Positions 39,931 to 46,810 of a stretch of DNA of 64,000 bases are shown here, in pieces. The DNA comes from an uncultured Dyadobacter sp. (GTDB lineage: Bacteria; Bacteroidota; Bacteroidia; Cytophagales; Spirosomataceae). Below the pieces are notes generated by a model. It made no database searches and was not told the origin of the DNA. It was given only the letters and a program-made list of their open reading frames with translations. The translations under genes and the position numbers were made by a program. The stretch lies in NCBI RefSeq assembly GCF_946482605.1, contig NZ_CAMLSE010000038.1, positions 1 to 64,000 on the forward strand. The letters run 5' to 3'. Position 1 is the first letter of the stretch. The number at the start of each line of letters is the position of its first letter.

Positions 39931-39959
39931 CAAAATTAGCAAAATTACCACAAGGGCAA
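39931..39959 (-). promoter_or_regulatory. Promoter of the DUF2723 gene
   Basis: The minus strand reads TTG (39959-39957), 18 bases, then TAATTTTG (39938-39931), an exact TAnnTTTG. A second TAATTTTG lies at 39947-39940. The ATG is 84 bases downstream of the first box. Confidence 0.45.
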
Positions 39960-39992
39960 GGGCTTTCGAATCTTAAAAAACGTTAAAGAAGA

Positions 39993-40064
39993 GCTGCCGG
40001 CTACTGGCCATCGGCAGTCGATTGCAGAGTTCTGAGAGCCAATCGCCGACAGCCGACTGCCGAG
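39993..40064. repeat. GCCGAC-rich palindromic repeat, copy A
   Basis: Two facing arms, 39993-40026 and 40037-40064, built from CGGCAGTCG and its complement (CGACTGCCG), can fold on each other. The right arm ends one base before the natB-like stop codon. A second copy lies at 43485-43571 behind the alanine dehydrogenase gene. Confidence 0.6.
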
Positions 40065-40065
40065 G

Positions 40066-41385
40066 TCACTTATAAAATATCCATTTGGCCAACTCCTTAT
40101 ACGACACCTTTTTGCCATACATCAGAATGCCCACCCGATAGATCCTCGCCGCGATCCAGGTGGTACCGATGAAGCCGAGCACCAGCAGTACCATCGACAG
40201 GGCAATTTCCCAGGCCGGCACGCCAAACGGAACGCGGACCATCATAATAATGGGTGAAGTGAAGGGAATAATGGATGTCCAGAATGCGAGCGTACCATCC
40301 GGGTCACGCAGTACAAACTGTGCAAAAACGAAGGAAAAAATAATGGGCAGCGTGATAGGGAGCATAAACTGCTGCGTGTCCGCATCATTGTCCACCGCCG
40401 CACCCACCGCGCCGAACAATGCACTGTACAGCAGATATCCCCCCAGGTAATAAAACAAAAAGCAACCCACGATGAGGGGGATGTTCAGGCTGGCCACGGC
40501 ACCGAGTACTTCGGCAACGGGATTGTCGACATTTCCGCCGGGGACACCCTGGTTAGGCATTTGTACCTTGTTCATCTCCTGCGCCATCTTGGCCGGATCT
40601 TTCGCCATTTTGCTTCCTAAAATGGCCGAAGTGGCGCTGGTCAACGCGGTGGTGAGTAAAATCCAGAGCACGAACTGCGTGAGGCCCACCAATGCTACGC
40701 CGATGATTTTGCCGAGCATTAATTGAAAAGGCTTTACGGATGAAATGATTACCTCCACGATCCGGCTGGTTTTTTCTTCTGTAATGCCCCGCATCACCTG
40801 TGTCCCGTAAATGAAAACCGACATATAAATCAGGAATGCGCAAATACCACCAATGATGGTGGCCGCACCGGAACTGCTCGTTTTTTCGCCCTCCTCGCTC
40901 AGGCTGATCGTCTCCGAGTTGATATTTACCCGCGAATCTTCCAGGATCTTATGGGTGATTCCCGCTTGTTCCAGCTTGATATCCTCGATCTGCTTCTCGA
41001 TAACCTTTTCGATCTCCGATTTCAGGTCCATACTGACATTTTTGGCAGAATAGATACGCACGCCCTTAGGATGGTCGATTACATTGGCCGGAATATATAC
41101 CAGTGCATTAGCATCACTGTTCTTAAAATTGACCTTCGCCGAGTCCAGACTGGTGTCGACATAGCTGAATTTCAGTGATTCGGAATCCTTAAATTCCTGT
41201 TTGAATAAACCGCTCTCGTCGAGTACCTGGACAGATTTGGTATCCACCGAACCCAGCGCTACCCATATTACCGTAGCATAGAAGCCCACAAAAAGAAGAG
41301 GGCCCAGCACAGTCATGATCAGGAATGATTTTTTCTTGACCCTGACCAGGTATTCTCTTTGGATAACCAGAAATATGTTTCGCAT
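40066..41385 (-). CDS. ABC-2 type transporter permease (NatB-like)
   Basis: A 439-residue permease. One membrane helix near residue 22-45 is followed by a ~130-residue extracytoplasmic domain (KSVQVLDESGLF to INSETISLSEEGEK). Five or six helices follow from about residue 175, with the intracellular GITEEKTSRIVEVIISSVKPFQLMLGKI motif split over MRGITEEKTSRIVEV, a mark of the NatB/YhaP group. The ATPase gene lies 32 bases upstream in the same operon. NatAB was described as a sodium exporter; for Bacteroidota members the substrate is unknown. Confidence 0.88.
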   Translation of the reverse strand: MRNIFLVIQREYLVRVKKKSFLIMTVLGPLLFVGFYATVIWVALGSVDTKSVQVLDESGLFKQEFKDSESLKFSYVDTSLDSAKVNFKNSDANALVYIPANVIDHPKGVRIYSAKNVSMDLKSEIEKVIEKQIEDIKLEQAGITHKILEDSRVNINSETISLSEEGEKTSSSGAATIIGGICAFLIYMSVFIYGTQVMRGITEEKTSRIVEVIISSVKPFQLMLGKIIGVALVGLTQFVLWILLTTALTSATSAILGSKMAKDPAKMAQEMNKVQMPNQGVPGGNVDNPVAEVLGAVASLNIPLIVGCFLFYYLGGYLLYSALFGAVGAAVDNDADTQQFMLPITLPIIFSFVFAQFVLRDPDGTLAFWTSIIPFTSPIIMMVRVPFGVPAWEIALSMVLLVLGFIGTTWIAARIYRVGILMYGKKVSYKELAKWIFYK

Positions 41386-41417
41386 AAGATTTTGATTAAT
41401 AAGAGGAAACGGGATAC

Positions 41418-42332
41418 CTACGCTTCCGGTACTTCATTAACTGCCTTCATAAAAATATCGCTCATGGTCGGGATATTCTCCCCGAACGCGCGGACTTCCA
41501 CCTTCGACACCAAATTGAGCAGCAATGCATTGGAAGTAGCCTCACCATCCAGGTGAATGCTGGACCGAAAGTAACCTTCTTCCAGCTCCTTTTGATCCAA
41601 CACCTGATAAATACTGTCGAGCTCGTCGAGATAGCCCTTGTATTCTACGAAATAAGTATGTGTCTTGAACTGCTCCTTGATCTGCCGTTTCGGGCCGTCG
41701 AGCACTTTTCTGGATTTATGTATCAGCGCAATGTGATCGCAGAGCTCCTCAACGGTTTCCATGCGGTGGGTCGAGAATATAATGGTACTGCCTTTTTGCT
41801 TCAGTTCGAGGATTTCGTCCCGGATCAGATTTGCATTGATCGGGTCGAAACCGGAGAATGGCTCATCGAGGATGATCAGGTCCGGCTCATGCAGTACTGT
41901 CGAAACAAACTGTACTTTTTGCTGCATACCCTTCGAGAGATCAGCTATTGTTTTGTCCCACCAGGTTTTAATATCAAATTTAATGAACCAGGTTTTCAGC
42001 CTTTCCATGGCCTCCTGTTTTGAAAGCCCTTTAAGCTGCGCCAGGTAGAGCAGCTGCTCCCCCACTTTCATCTTTTTGTACAAGCCCCGCTCTTCCGGCA
42101 GGTAACCGATCCTCGAAATGTGGTGGGAATTGAGAGGTACTCCATCGAAAAGTATCTCGCCGCTGTCGGGGCCGGTGATCTGGTTGATGATGCGGATCAA
42201 AGAAGTTTTACCGGCTCCGTTTGGCCCCAGCAGACCAAAAATGCAGCCCTTGGGAATGGAAATACTTACATTGTCCAAAGCGATATGATTGGAATATTCC
42301 TTCGTTACGTTCCTTACCTCAATGATGTTCAT
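41418..42332 (-). CDS. ABC transporter ATP-binding protein (NatA-like)
   Basis: A 304-residue ATPase from the ATG at 42332; the longer frame adds 16 residues unlike any ABC protein start, while MNIIEVRNVTKEY is standard. Motifs: Walker A GPNGAGKTS, signature LSKGMQQK (a common variant of LSGGQ in this group), Walker B LIILDEPFSGFDP and the switch His in FSTHRME. The last ~90 residues form the extra C-terminal domain of NatA/DrrA-type ATPases. It is partnered with the permease that follows by 32 bases. Confidence 0.92.
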   Translation of the reverse strand: MNIIEVRNVTKEYSNHIALDNVSISIPKGCIFGLLGPNGAGKTSLIRIINQITGPDSGEILFDGVPLNSHHISRIGYLPEERGLYKKMKVGEQLLYLAQLKGLSKQEAMERLKTWFIKFDIKTWWDKTIADLSKGMQQKVQFVSTVLHEPDLIILDEPFSGFDPINANLIRDEILELKQKGSTIIFSTHRMETVEELCDHIALIHKSRKVLDGPKRQIKEQFKTHTYFVEYKGYLDELDSIYQVLDQKELEEGYFRSSIHLDGEATSNALLLNLVSKVEVRAFGENIPTMSDIFMKAVNEVPEA

Positions 42333-42436
42333 ACAATTCAAAACGGTATATACGCGCCAAATATGCAAAGTATTTGTCAAGGCGATTGCCGCCGCAGGTA
42401 CAAAAGTCTCTTTTGACTGACAAATGGCAAAAATAA

Positions 42437-42463
42437 AAAGCGGACGGATAACCCGCCCGCTTT
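42437..42463 (-). terminator. Terminator after the 42486-42920 gene
   Basis: AAAGCGG-A-CGG (42437-42447) pairs with CCG-C-CCGCTTT (42453-42463) with one A/C mismatch. On the minus strand TTTTATTTTTG follows. Confidence 0.65.
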
Positions 42464-42485
42464 CACGAAAAGATGCGATTAATAT

Positions 42486-42920
42486 TTAAGCGTATTTTTC
42501 CCGGATCTGGAACAACACCCAGAAACCGATCAGTCCGCCGATGATAAAACCTACAATGCTCAGTTGAATCAGATTACTCACCAGCCCGATCAGCAATGCG
42601 TAGTACAGCAGGTTCCATCCGGCTCTTTTGCGCGCTTTAAGGGGAGAAAAAGCCATTAGATACATAACGAGCGTCACGATACCCAATGCAATCCCCACGT
42701 AGAAATTAAAACCGATCCCAACCGAAGCTGCACCCATGCCGAGCACCGCTCCGCCAACGCCAAAGGCAGTCAGCAGGCCGAGGATACCCAGCACCGACAA
42801 TACGAGGATAAAATAAGGACCGTACTGCACCAGGAATTCCTTGACGCTGTCGGAGAATGGAGGGAATTTTTGTAGGAAAATGGGTTCCAGTTCTTTTTCA
42901 AGAGGTAGTTTAGATTCCAT
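42486..42920 (-). CDS. Small integral membrane protein, conserved type, unknown function
   Basis: A 144-residue protein. The first ~25 residues are polar (MESKLPLEKELEPIFLQKF), then four hydrophobic helices follow (YFILVLSVLGILGLL; GVGGAVLGMGAASVG; VGIALGIVTLVMYLMAF; LIQLSIVGFIIGGLIGFWVLF). The segment LKARKRAGWNLLYYALLIG between helices three and four looks conserved in Bacteroidota proteins of this kind, but I know no function. It lies between a terminator and an ~145-base gap, so it is probably transcribed alone. Confidence 0.7.
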   Translation of the reverse strand: MESKLPLEKELEPIFLQKFPPFSDSVKEFLVQYGPYFILVLSVLGILGLLTAFGVGGAVLGMGAASVGIGFNFYVGIALGIVTLVMYLMAFSPLKARKRAGWNLLYYALLIGLVSNLIQLSIVGFIIGGLIGFWVLFQIREKYA

Positions 42921-43065
42921 AAAACGGGGATTTATTTGAGCTGAATTTCAATTAATTAATTTTTAAAACTAAAACAAAATTCAGGAACCCGGTCCCCACA
43001 ACCTACTAAGCGTTCCAACTGTTTATTTAGCGGCCTCCAGTGTATTTTCCTCCAACTTCCGCAGA

Positions 43066-43470
43066 CTAATCTTCCGGATAGGGCACAAACACAAATCCCG
43101 AAAATTCACCGATCAATGCGAACAGACAGCAATACTCGTCAGCATTCTTATAGTTTTCAGTAAAAAGCAATACCGATTCTTCTCCGATCAGTTTCCTGTC
43201 CACAAACTCCTGCAGATACGACGCCTTGTAAACATACAAATTGGTCAGTTCGCTGGAATCGATCAGCAGAGCACCCAGGTCCATGCTGTTGTTGGTGACG
43301 GCAAAAATAGGGTAGTCAGAAAACCCGCGCTTCCGGATCTGGTACGACGCTTCTTTAAGCTGATCGGCTACCTTGATAAAATCCTGTGATATATTACCCA
43401 TCAGTTTCTGATTCAAATCCGGCGAATTCGCATCATCCATCAAGGCATTTTCATTACTGTTGTTGATCAT
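43066..43470 (-). CDS. Hypothetical cytosolic protein (134 residues)
   Basis: Unrecognised by name. The product has no signal peptide or membrane helix. Features are a polar N-terminus, a helix (FIKVADQLKEASYQIRKRG), then SDYPIFAVTNNSMDLGALLID and a strand-rich end (ESVLLFTENY, CCLFALIGEFSGFVFVPYPED). It reads in the same direction as the alanine dehydrogenase gene upstream; the palindromic repeat between them probably ends the upstream transcript. Confidence 0.65.
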   Translation of the reverse strand: MINNSNENALMDDANSPDLNQKLMGNISQDFIKVADQLKEASYQIRKRGFSDYPIFAVTNNSMDLGALLIDSSELTNLYVYKASYLQEFVDRKLIGEESVLLFTENYKNADEYCCLFALIGEFSGFVFVPYPED

Positions 43471-43484
43471 GGTTTTTATTGACT

Positions 43485-43571
43485 TCGGCCGTCGGCTATT
43501 GGCAGTCGGCTTTGTTTTCCTTTAATTAAAACTTAAAAAGTGCGACAGCCGATAGCCGACTGCCGATAGCC
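43485..43571. repeat. GCCGAC-rich palindromic repeat, copy B
   Basis: The arm 43489-43510 (CGTCGGCTATTGGCAGTCGG) faces 43543-43571 (GACAGCCGATAGCCGACTGC and on), forming a ~17-bp stem with two mismatches around a 33-base AT-rich loop. The right arm ends one base before the ald stop codon. It shares the core with copy A at 39993-40064. Confidence 0.65.
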
Positions 43572-43572
43572 C

Positions 43573-44799
43573 CTACATTCTCGCCGCGAGTAACAATGTC
43601 AGGTCCTTGTAACGCATATTGAAACTCCTGGCGATGTGCGAGTTGGTGAGGGTTCCTTTATGACAATATACTCCCTTCATAAACCACCGATTCGCATAAA
43701 TCATTTCCTCGATGCCTCCGATCGTTCCGGTTTGCAGCAAAAACGGCAGAAAAACATTGCTAAGCGCCGTGCTCGCCGTATGCGCGACCCGTGAGGGAAT
43801 GTTGGGAACACAGTAGTGGATCACATCATTATATTTGAATGTCGGATTTTTGTGGGTCGTCATCCGGGATGTCTCAAAAGATCCGCCCTGATCGATGCTG
43901 ACATCGATAATCACCGATCCCGGTTTCATTTGGGAAACCATGTCGCGTGTCACCACCATGGGGCTGAGTCCGTTCTCGGCACGCATCGTACCAATCACCA
44001 CATCGGCCCTTCCGATGGCTTCCGCAAGCGTTTCGGAATCGATGATGGAGGTGTATAAGTTTTGCCCGATGGAGTACTTGAGTCTTTGCAGACGGTAAAT
44101 ATGTTTATCGAAAACCTTCACATCGGCGCCTACGCTCAATGCCGCGCGTGTGGCGTATTCGGCAACTGTACCCGCGCCCAGGATCACGATCTTGGTGGGC
44201 GGGACGCCGGTAATGCCGCCCAGGATAATGCCCCGGCCGCCATTGGGTGTCGAGAGATACTCGGCAGCGATGAGCAGCACCGTACTCCCGGCTATCTCAC
44301 CCATTGCCCGGATGATCGGCTTCCCTCCTACTTTATCCTCGATCAGCTCATAACCTATGCCGGTGATTTTCATCTCATTGAGCTTCTCAAAATAACTCTT
44401 TTCCAGCGCAGGCAGGTTTAATGCGGAAATCAGCGTTGTGCCGGCCTTCACGAAACCAAACTCCTCTTCTACCAGCGGCTCCACTTTCAGTATGACATTG
44501 GCCTGGTAAACCTCCTTGGGGCTATGTACGATCTTCGCGCCAGCCTCACTGTATTCATGATCCGACAGGTTGGCTCCCTTACCGGCATCTTTTTCGACCC
44601 ACACCTCGTGCCCGTTCCGGACCAGGATCGCTACCGCATCCGGTGTAAGCGCTATCCGGTTCTCCTGCAATGAAATTTCCCTGGGCAAACCAATATGCAG
44701 TGAATTCTGGTCCTTCCTGACCGCCATCAGCGATTCCTGCGGATACAGCACGGACTGTTTGGCAAGCTCTTCAAAACCGGTAATCTGAGGTTGTGCCAT
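43573..44799 (-). CDS. ald: Alanine dehydrogenase
   Basis: Catalyses reversible NAD-dependent oxidative deamination of L-alanine to pyruvate and ammonia. The 408 residues are ~35 longer than the Bacillus enzyme because of an N-terminal extension (to about residue 33, QNSLHIGLPREI), as in Bacteroidota homologues. Seen are the substrate-site blocks GLPREISLQENRIALTP and GHEVWVEKDAGKGANL, the catalytic-region motif VEPL, the Rossmann loop VILGAGTVAEYATRAA, and the conserved VIIDVSIDQGGSFETSR. The gene follows tsaE by 46 bases and is probably co-transcribed with it. Saccharopine dehydrogenase-type relatives are excluded by the IDQGG motif. Confidence 0.93.
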   Translation of the reverse strand: MAQPQITGFEELAKQSVLYPQESLMAVRKDQNSLHIGLPREISLQENRIALTPDAVAILVRNGHEVWVEKDAGKGANLSDHEYSEAGAKIVHSPKEVYQANVILKVEPLVEEEFGFVKAGTTLISALNLPALEKSYFEKLNEMKITGIGYELIEDKVGGKPIIRAMGEIAGSTVLLIAAEYLSTPNGGRGIILGGITGVPPTKIVILGAGTVAEYATRAALSVGADVKVFDKHIYRLQRLKYSIGQNLYTSIIDSETLAEAIGRADVVIGTMRAENGLSPMVVTRDMVSQMKPGSVIIDVSIDQGGSFETSRMTTHKNPTFKYNDVIHYCVPNIPSRVAHTASTALSNVFLPFLLQTGTIGGIEEMIYANRWFMKGVYCHKGTLTNSHIARSFNMRYKDLTLLLAARM

Positions 44800-44845
44800 T
44801 GAATAGCAAATGAAAGTGAAACTGTTACTGACTAATTGAGACCTC

Positions 44846-45277
44846 TTATACCTTGGTGACTTCCAATATTCTCATGCCACTTTCATCCGCAACGAGATGC
44901 AGCTGCATGTAGCTCAGGGGCCAGAGGTTCTCGATCTTCCCCGGCCATTCTACAAAACAGAAATCGCCCGAATCGAGGTATTCCTCAACACCCATATCCA
45001 AGGCTTCCGTCTCGTCCTTAATCCTGTAAAAATCAAAATGATAGATGGTTTTCCCGCCTGCGTCATACTCGTTGACCAGAGAGAAAGTAGGGCTTTGAAC
45101 GTGAGTTGTAACCCCAAGATATTTGCATAATGCAGTGATCAGCGTCGTCTTTCCGGCCCCCATTGTTCCTTCAAACAGCCATACCGGGGTATCCGCACCA
45201 AGCCTTAGAAGTGCTTCGGAAACGCTTCCGAGCTCGTCGAGTTCTTTAAAATGAATGGTGGTGGGCTGTGCAATCAT
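44846..45277 (-). CDS. tsaE: tRNA threonylcarbamoyladenosine biosynthesis ATPase TsaE
   Basis: TsaE is the ATPase partner of TsaB-TsaD in making t6A37 on ANN-decoding tRNAs. The ATG at 45277 gives 143 residues; a start five codons earlier is possible but lies inside the promoter box. Motifs: Walker A FEGTMGAGKTTLI, the TsaE signature SPTFSLVNEYD, IYHFDFYRIKDETEALDMG and the C-terminal FVEWPGKIENLWP. A -7 box ends four bases before the ATG, suggesting a leaderless transcript. ald follows in the same direction. Confidence 0.93.
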   Translation of the reverse strand: MIAQPTTIHFKELDELGSVSEALLRLGADTPVWLFEGTMGAGKTTLITALCKYLGVTTHVQSPTFSLVNEYDAGGKTIYHFDFYRIKDETEALDMGVEEYLDSGDFCFVEWPGKIENLWPLSYMQLHLVADESGMRILEVTKV

Positions 45278-45281
45278 GTTA

Positions 45282-45289
45282 CAAAAATA
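45282..45289 (-). promoter_or_regulatory. -7 box immediately before tsaE
   Basis: The minus strand reads TATTTTTG, then TAAC, then the ATG at 45277. The spacing equals that seen at queG. Confidence 0.4.
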
Positions 45290-45352
45290 CACAATTTGGA
45301 AAAATCCGTGACAATTTTATAACCCGGACACATCCTTCCGATCGAAATAAAA

Positions 45353-45386
45353 AAGCCGGGGAGTACTGTCGCATCCCCCGGCTTTG
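45353..45386 (-). terminator. Terminator after the secreted Gfo/Idh/MocA gene
   Basis: AAAGCCGGGG (45353-45362) pairs with CCCCGGCTTT (45377-45386). On the minus strand TTTTTATTTC follows. Confidence 0.85.
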
Positions 45387-45409
45387 TGTATGATCAGGCT
45401 TGCCTGCCC

Positions 45410-46696
45410 TCAGATTTTCCATTCTTTGCGCATAGGTCTCCCCAGCAACTTATCCGCCTCTTTATCTCCCACGAATAATTCTTTGACGGGATCCCAGCGC
45501 AGCGAACGTTGCAAGCGGTACGCAATGTTTCCGATGTTGCAAACCGAGGCTGTTCGATGCCCCGTTTCGACGTCACAAATCGGCGGCTTTCTGGTTTTAA
45601 TGGCATTCAGAAAGTCCTTATAATGGTTGTCACTCACATAAACGCCCGAAGTCCCATCGGCAATTGTCTTATCCTTTAAAGTCTCCGGCGTGGTTTTGAG
45701 CTCTCCTCTGGCCACGAAAACTTCTCCTTCCGAGCCGATGAAATGGCAGTGCTGTTTGCCTTCCATGGGCCTGTGGATCAGTTCTACGCCGTTGGCATAT
45801 TTGTAAACCAACCCTTTTCCGGGCTCGGAATATACAAGCCCGACCGGCCCGCTGGCGTCCATATTCAGGCCCCATTGCGCTATGTCGAACATATGTGCGC
45901 CCCAGTCGGTCATACCACCGCCACCAAATTCGGCATAATCCCTCCATTTGGGCCAGAAAGTGGCATCCATCGCAGGCGCGAGTTCATTATTATACGGTCT
46001 TTCAACCGTATTTGGGCCCATCCATAAATCCCAGTCGAGCCCCTCCGGCTTGGTTTCACCTTGCAGATCCCACACTTTCGGTGGCCCGCCTACATTGACA
46101 TACACCTTTTTGATAGTTCCAATGGCACCGCTGCGCACCAGCTGCACGGTTTTGGTGAACTCCGGCGCCGAGCGCTGCATACTTCCTGTCTGGAAAACGC
46201 GGTTGTGATTTCTGGCTGCATTTACCATTGCCCGGCCTTCCTTAACCGTCAGTGAAAGTGGTTTTTCACAATAAATATCCTTTCCAGCCTCGGCAGCAAG
46301 AACGGCCATGGCAGCATGCCAGTGGTCGGGTGCGGCTATCACTACCGCATCGATATCTTTGCGTGAAAGCAACTCCCGGAAGTCCTTGATACCTGCCGCC
46401 GCTTTGTACGTGCCCTGCCCCAGTTTTTCGGAATACCATTTATTGGCCGCATTCACAAATGCCTCCTGCTTGACCGCATACACATCCGAAGCTGCGATGA
46501 TGCGTGTCTCATGTGTATCGAGGAAGCGGTTGCGTAAACCTCCGCTCTGCCGCCCGCAGCCGATAAAGCCCAGGGCAATCATGTCGCTCGGCGCTTTGTA
46601 ACCACGCCCAAGTACATGCCGCGGGACGATCATAAAGGAGGAGATAACGGCACCTGCTTTCAGAAAATCGCGGCGGTTCGGGCGTTCGGTATTCAT
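45410..46696 (-). CDS. Tat-exported Gfo/Idh/MocA family oxidoreductase
   Basis: A 428-residue NAD(P)-dependent sugar oxidoreductase or glycosidase of the Gfo/Idh/MocA superfamily. The N-terminus has a twin-arginine signal (NRRDFLKAG followed by a hydrophobic run), so it is exported folded with its cofactor. The Rossmann motif is ALGFIGCGRQSGG, and the family block is IAAPDHWHAAMAVLAAEAGKD with YCEKPLS (catalytic Lys). The C-terminal domain holds GGGMTDWGAHMFDIAQWGL, with the typical catalytic DxGxH-type His. Periplasmic members of this type act on sugars or polysaccharide chain ends. It is divergent from the heparinase-like operon, with a 114-base shared upstream region, so common regulation is likely. 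Confidence 0.9.
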   Translation of the reverse strand: MNTERPNRRDFLKAGAVISSFMIVPRHVLGRGYKAPSDMIALGFIGCGRQSGGLRNRFLDTHETRIIAASDVYAVKQEAFVNAANKWYSEKLGQGTYKAAAGIKDFRELLSRKDIDAVVIAAPDHWHAAMAVLAAEAGKDIYCEKPLSLTVKEGRAMVNAARNHNRVFQTGSMQRSAPEFTKTVQLVRSGAIGTIKKVYVNVGGPPKVWDLQGETKPEGLDWDLWMGPNTVERPYNNELAPAMDATFWPKWRDYAEFGGGGMTDWGAHMFDIAQWGLNMDASGPVGLVYSEPGKGLVYKYANGVELIHRPMEGKQHCHFIGSEGEVFVARGELKTTPETLKDKTIADGTSGVYVSDNHYKDFLNAIKTRKPPICDVETGHRTASVCNIGNIAYRLQRSLRWDPVKELFVGDKEADKLLGRPMRKEWKI

Positions 46697-46810
46697 ATTT
46701 TTTCAGGAATTTATACTAATTGAATTTAAATTAAAGGCCGAAGTAAGTGATTCTACTGGATAATGGAGTCTTATATTAAGTTACATTCAACTTCCTAAAC
46801 CACAGCCGTT

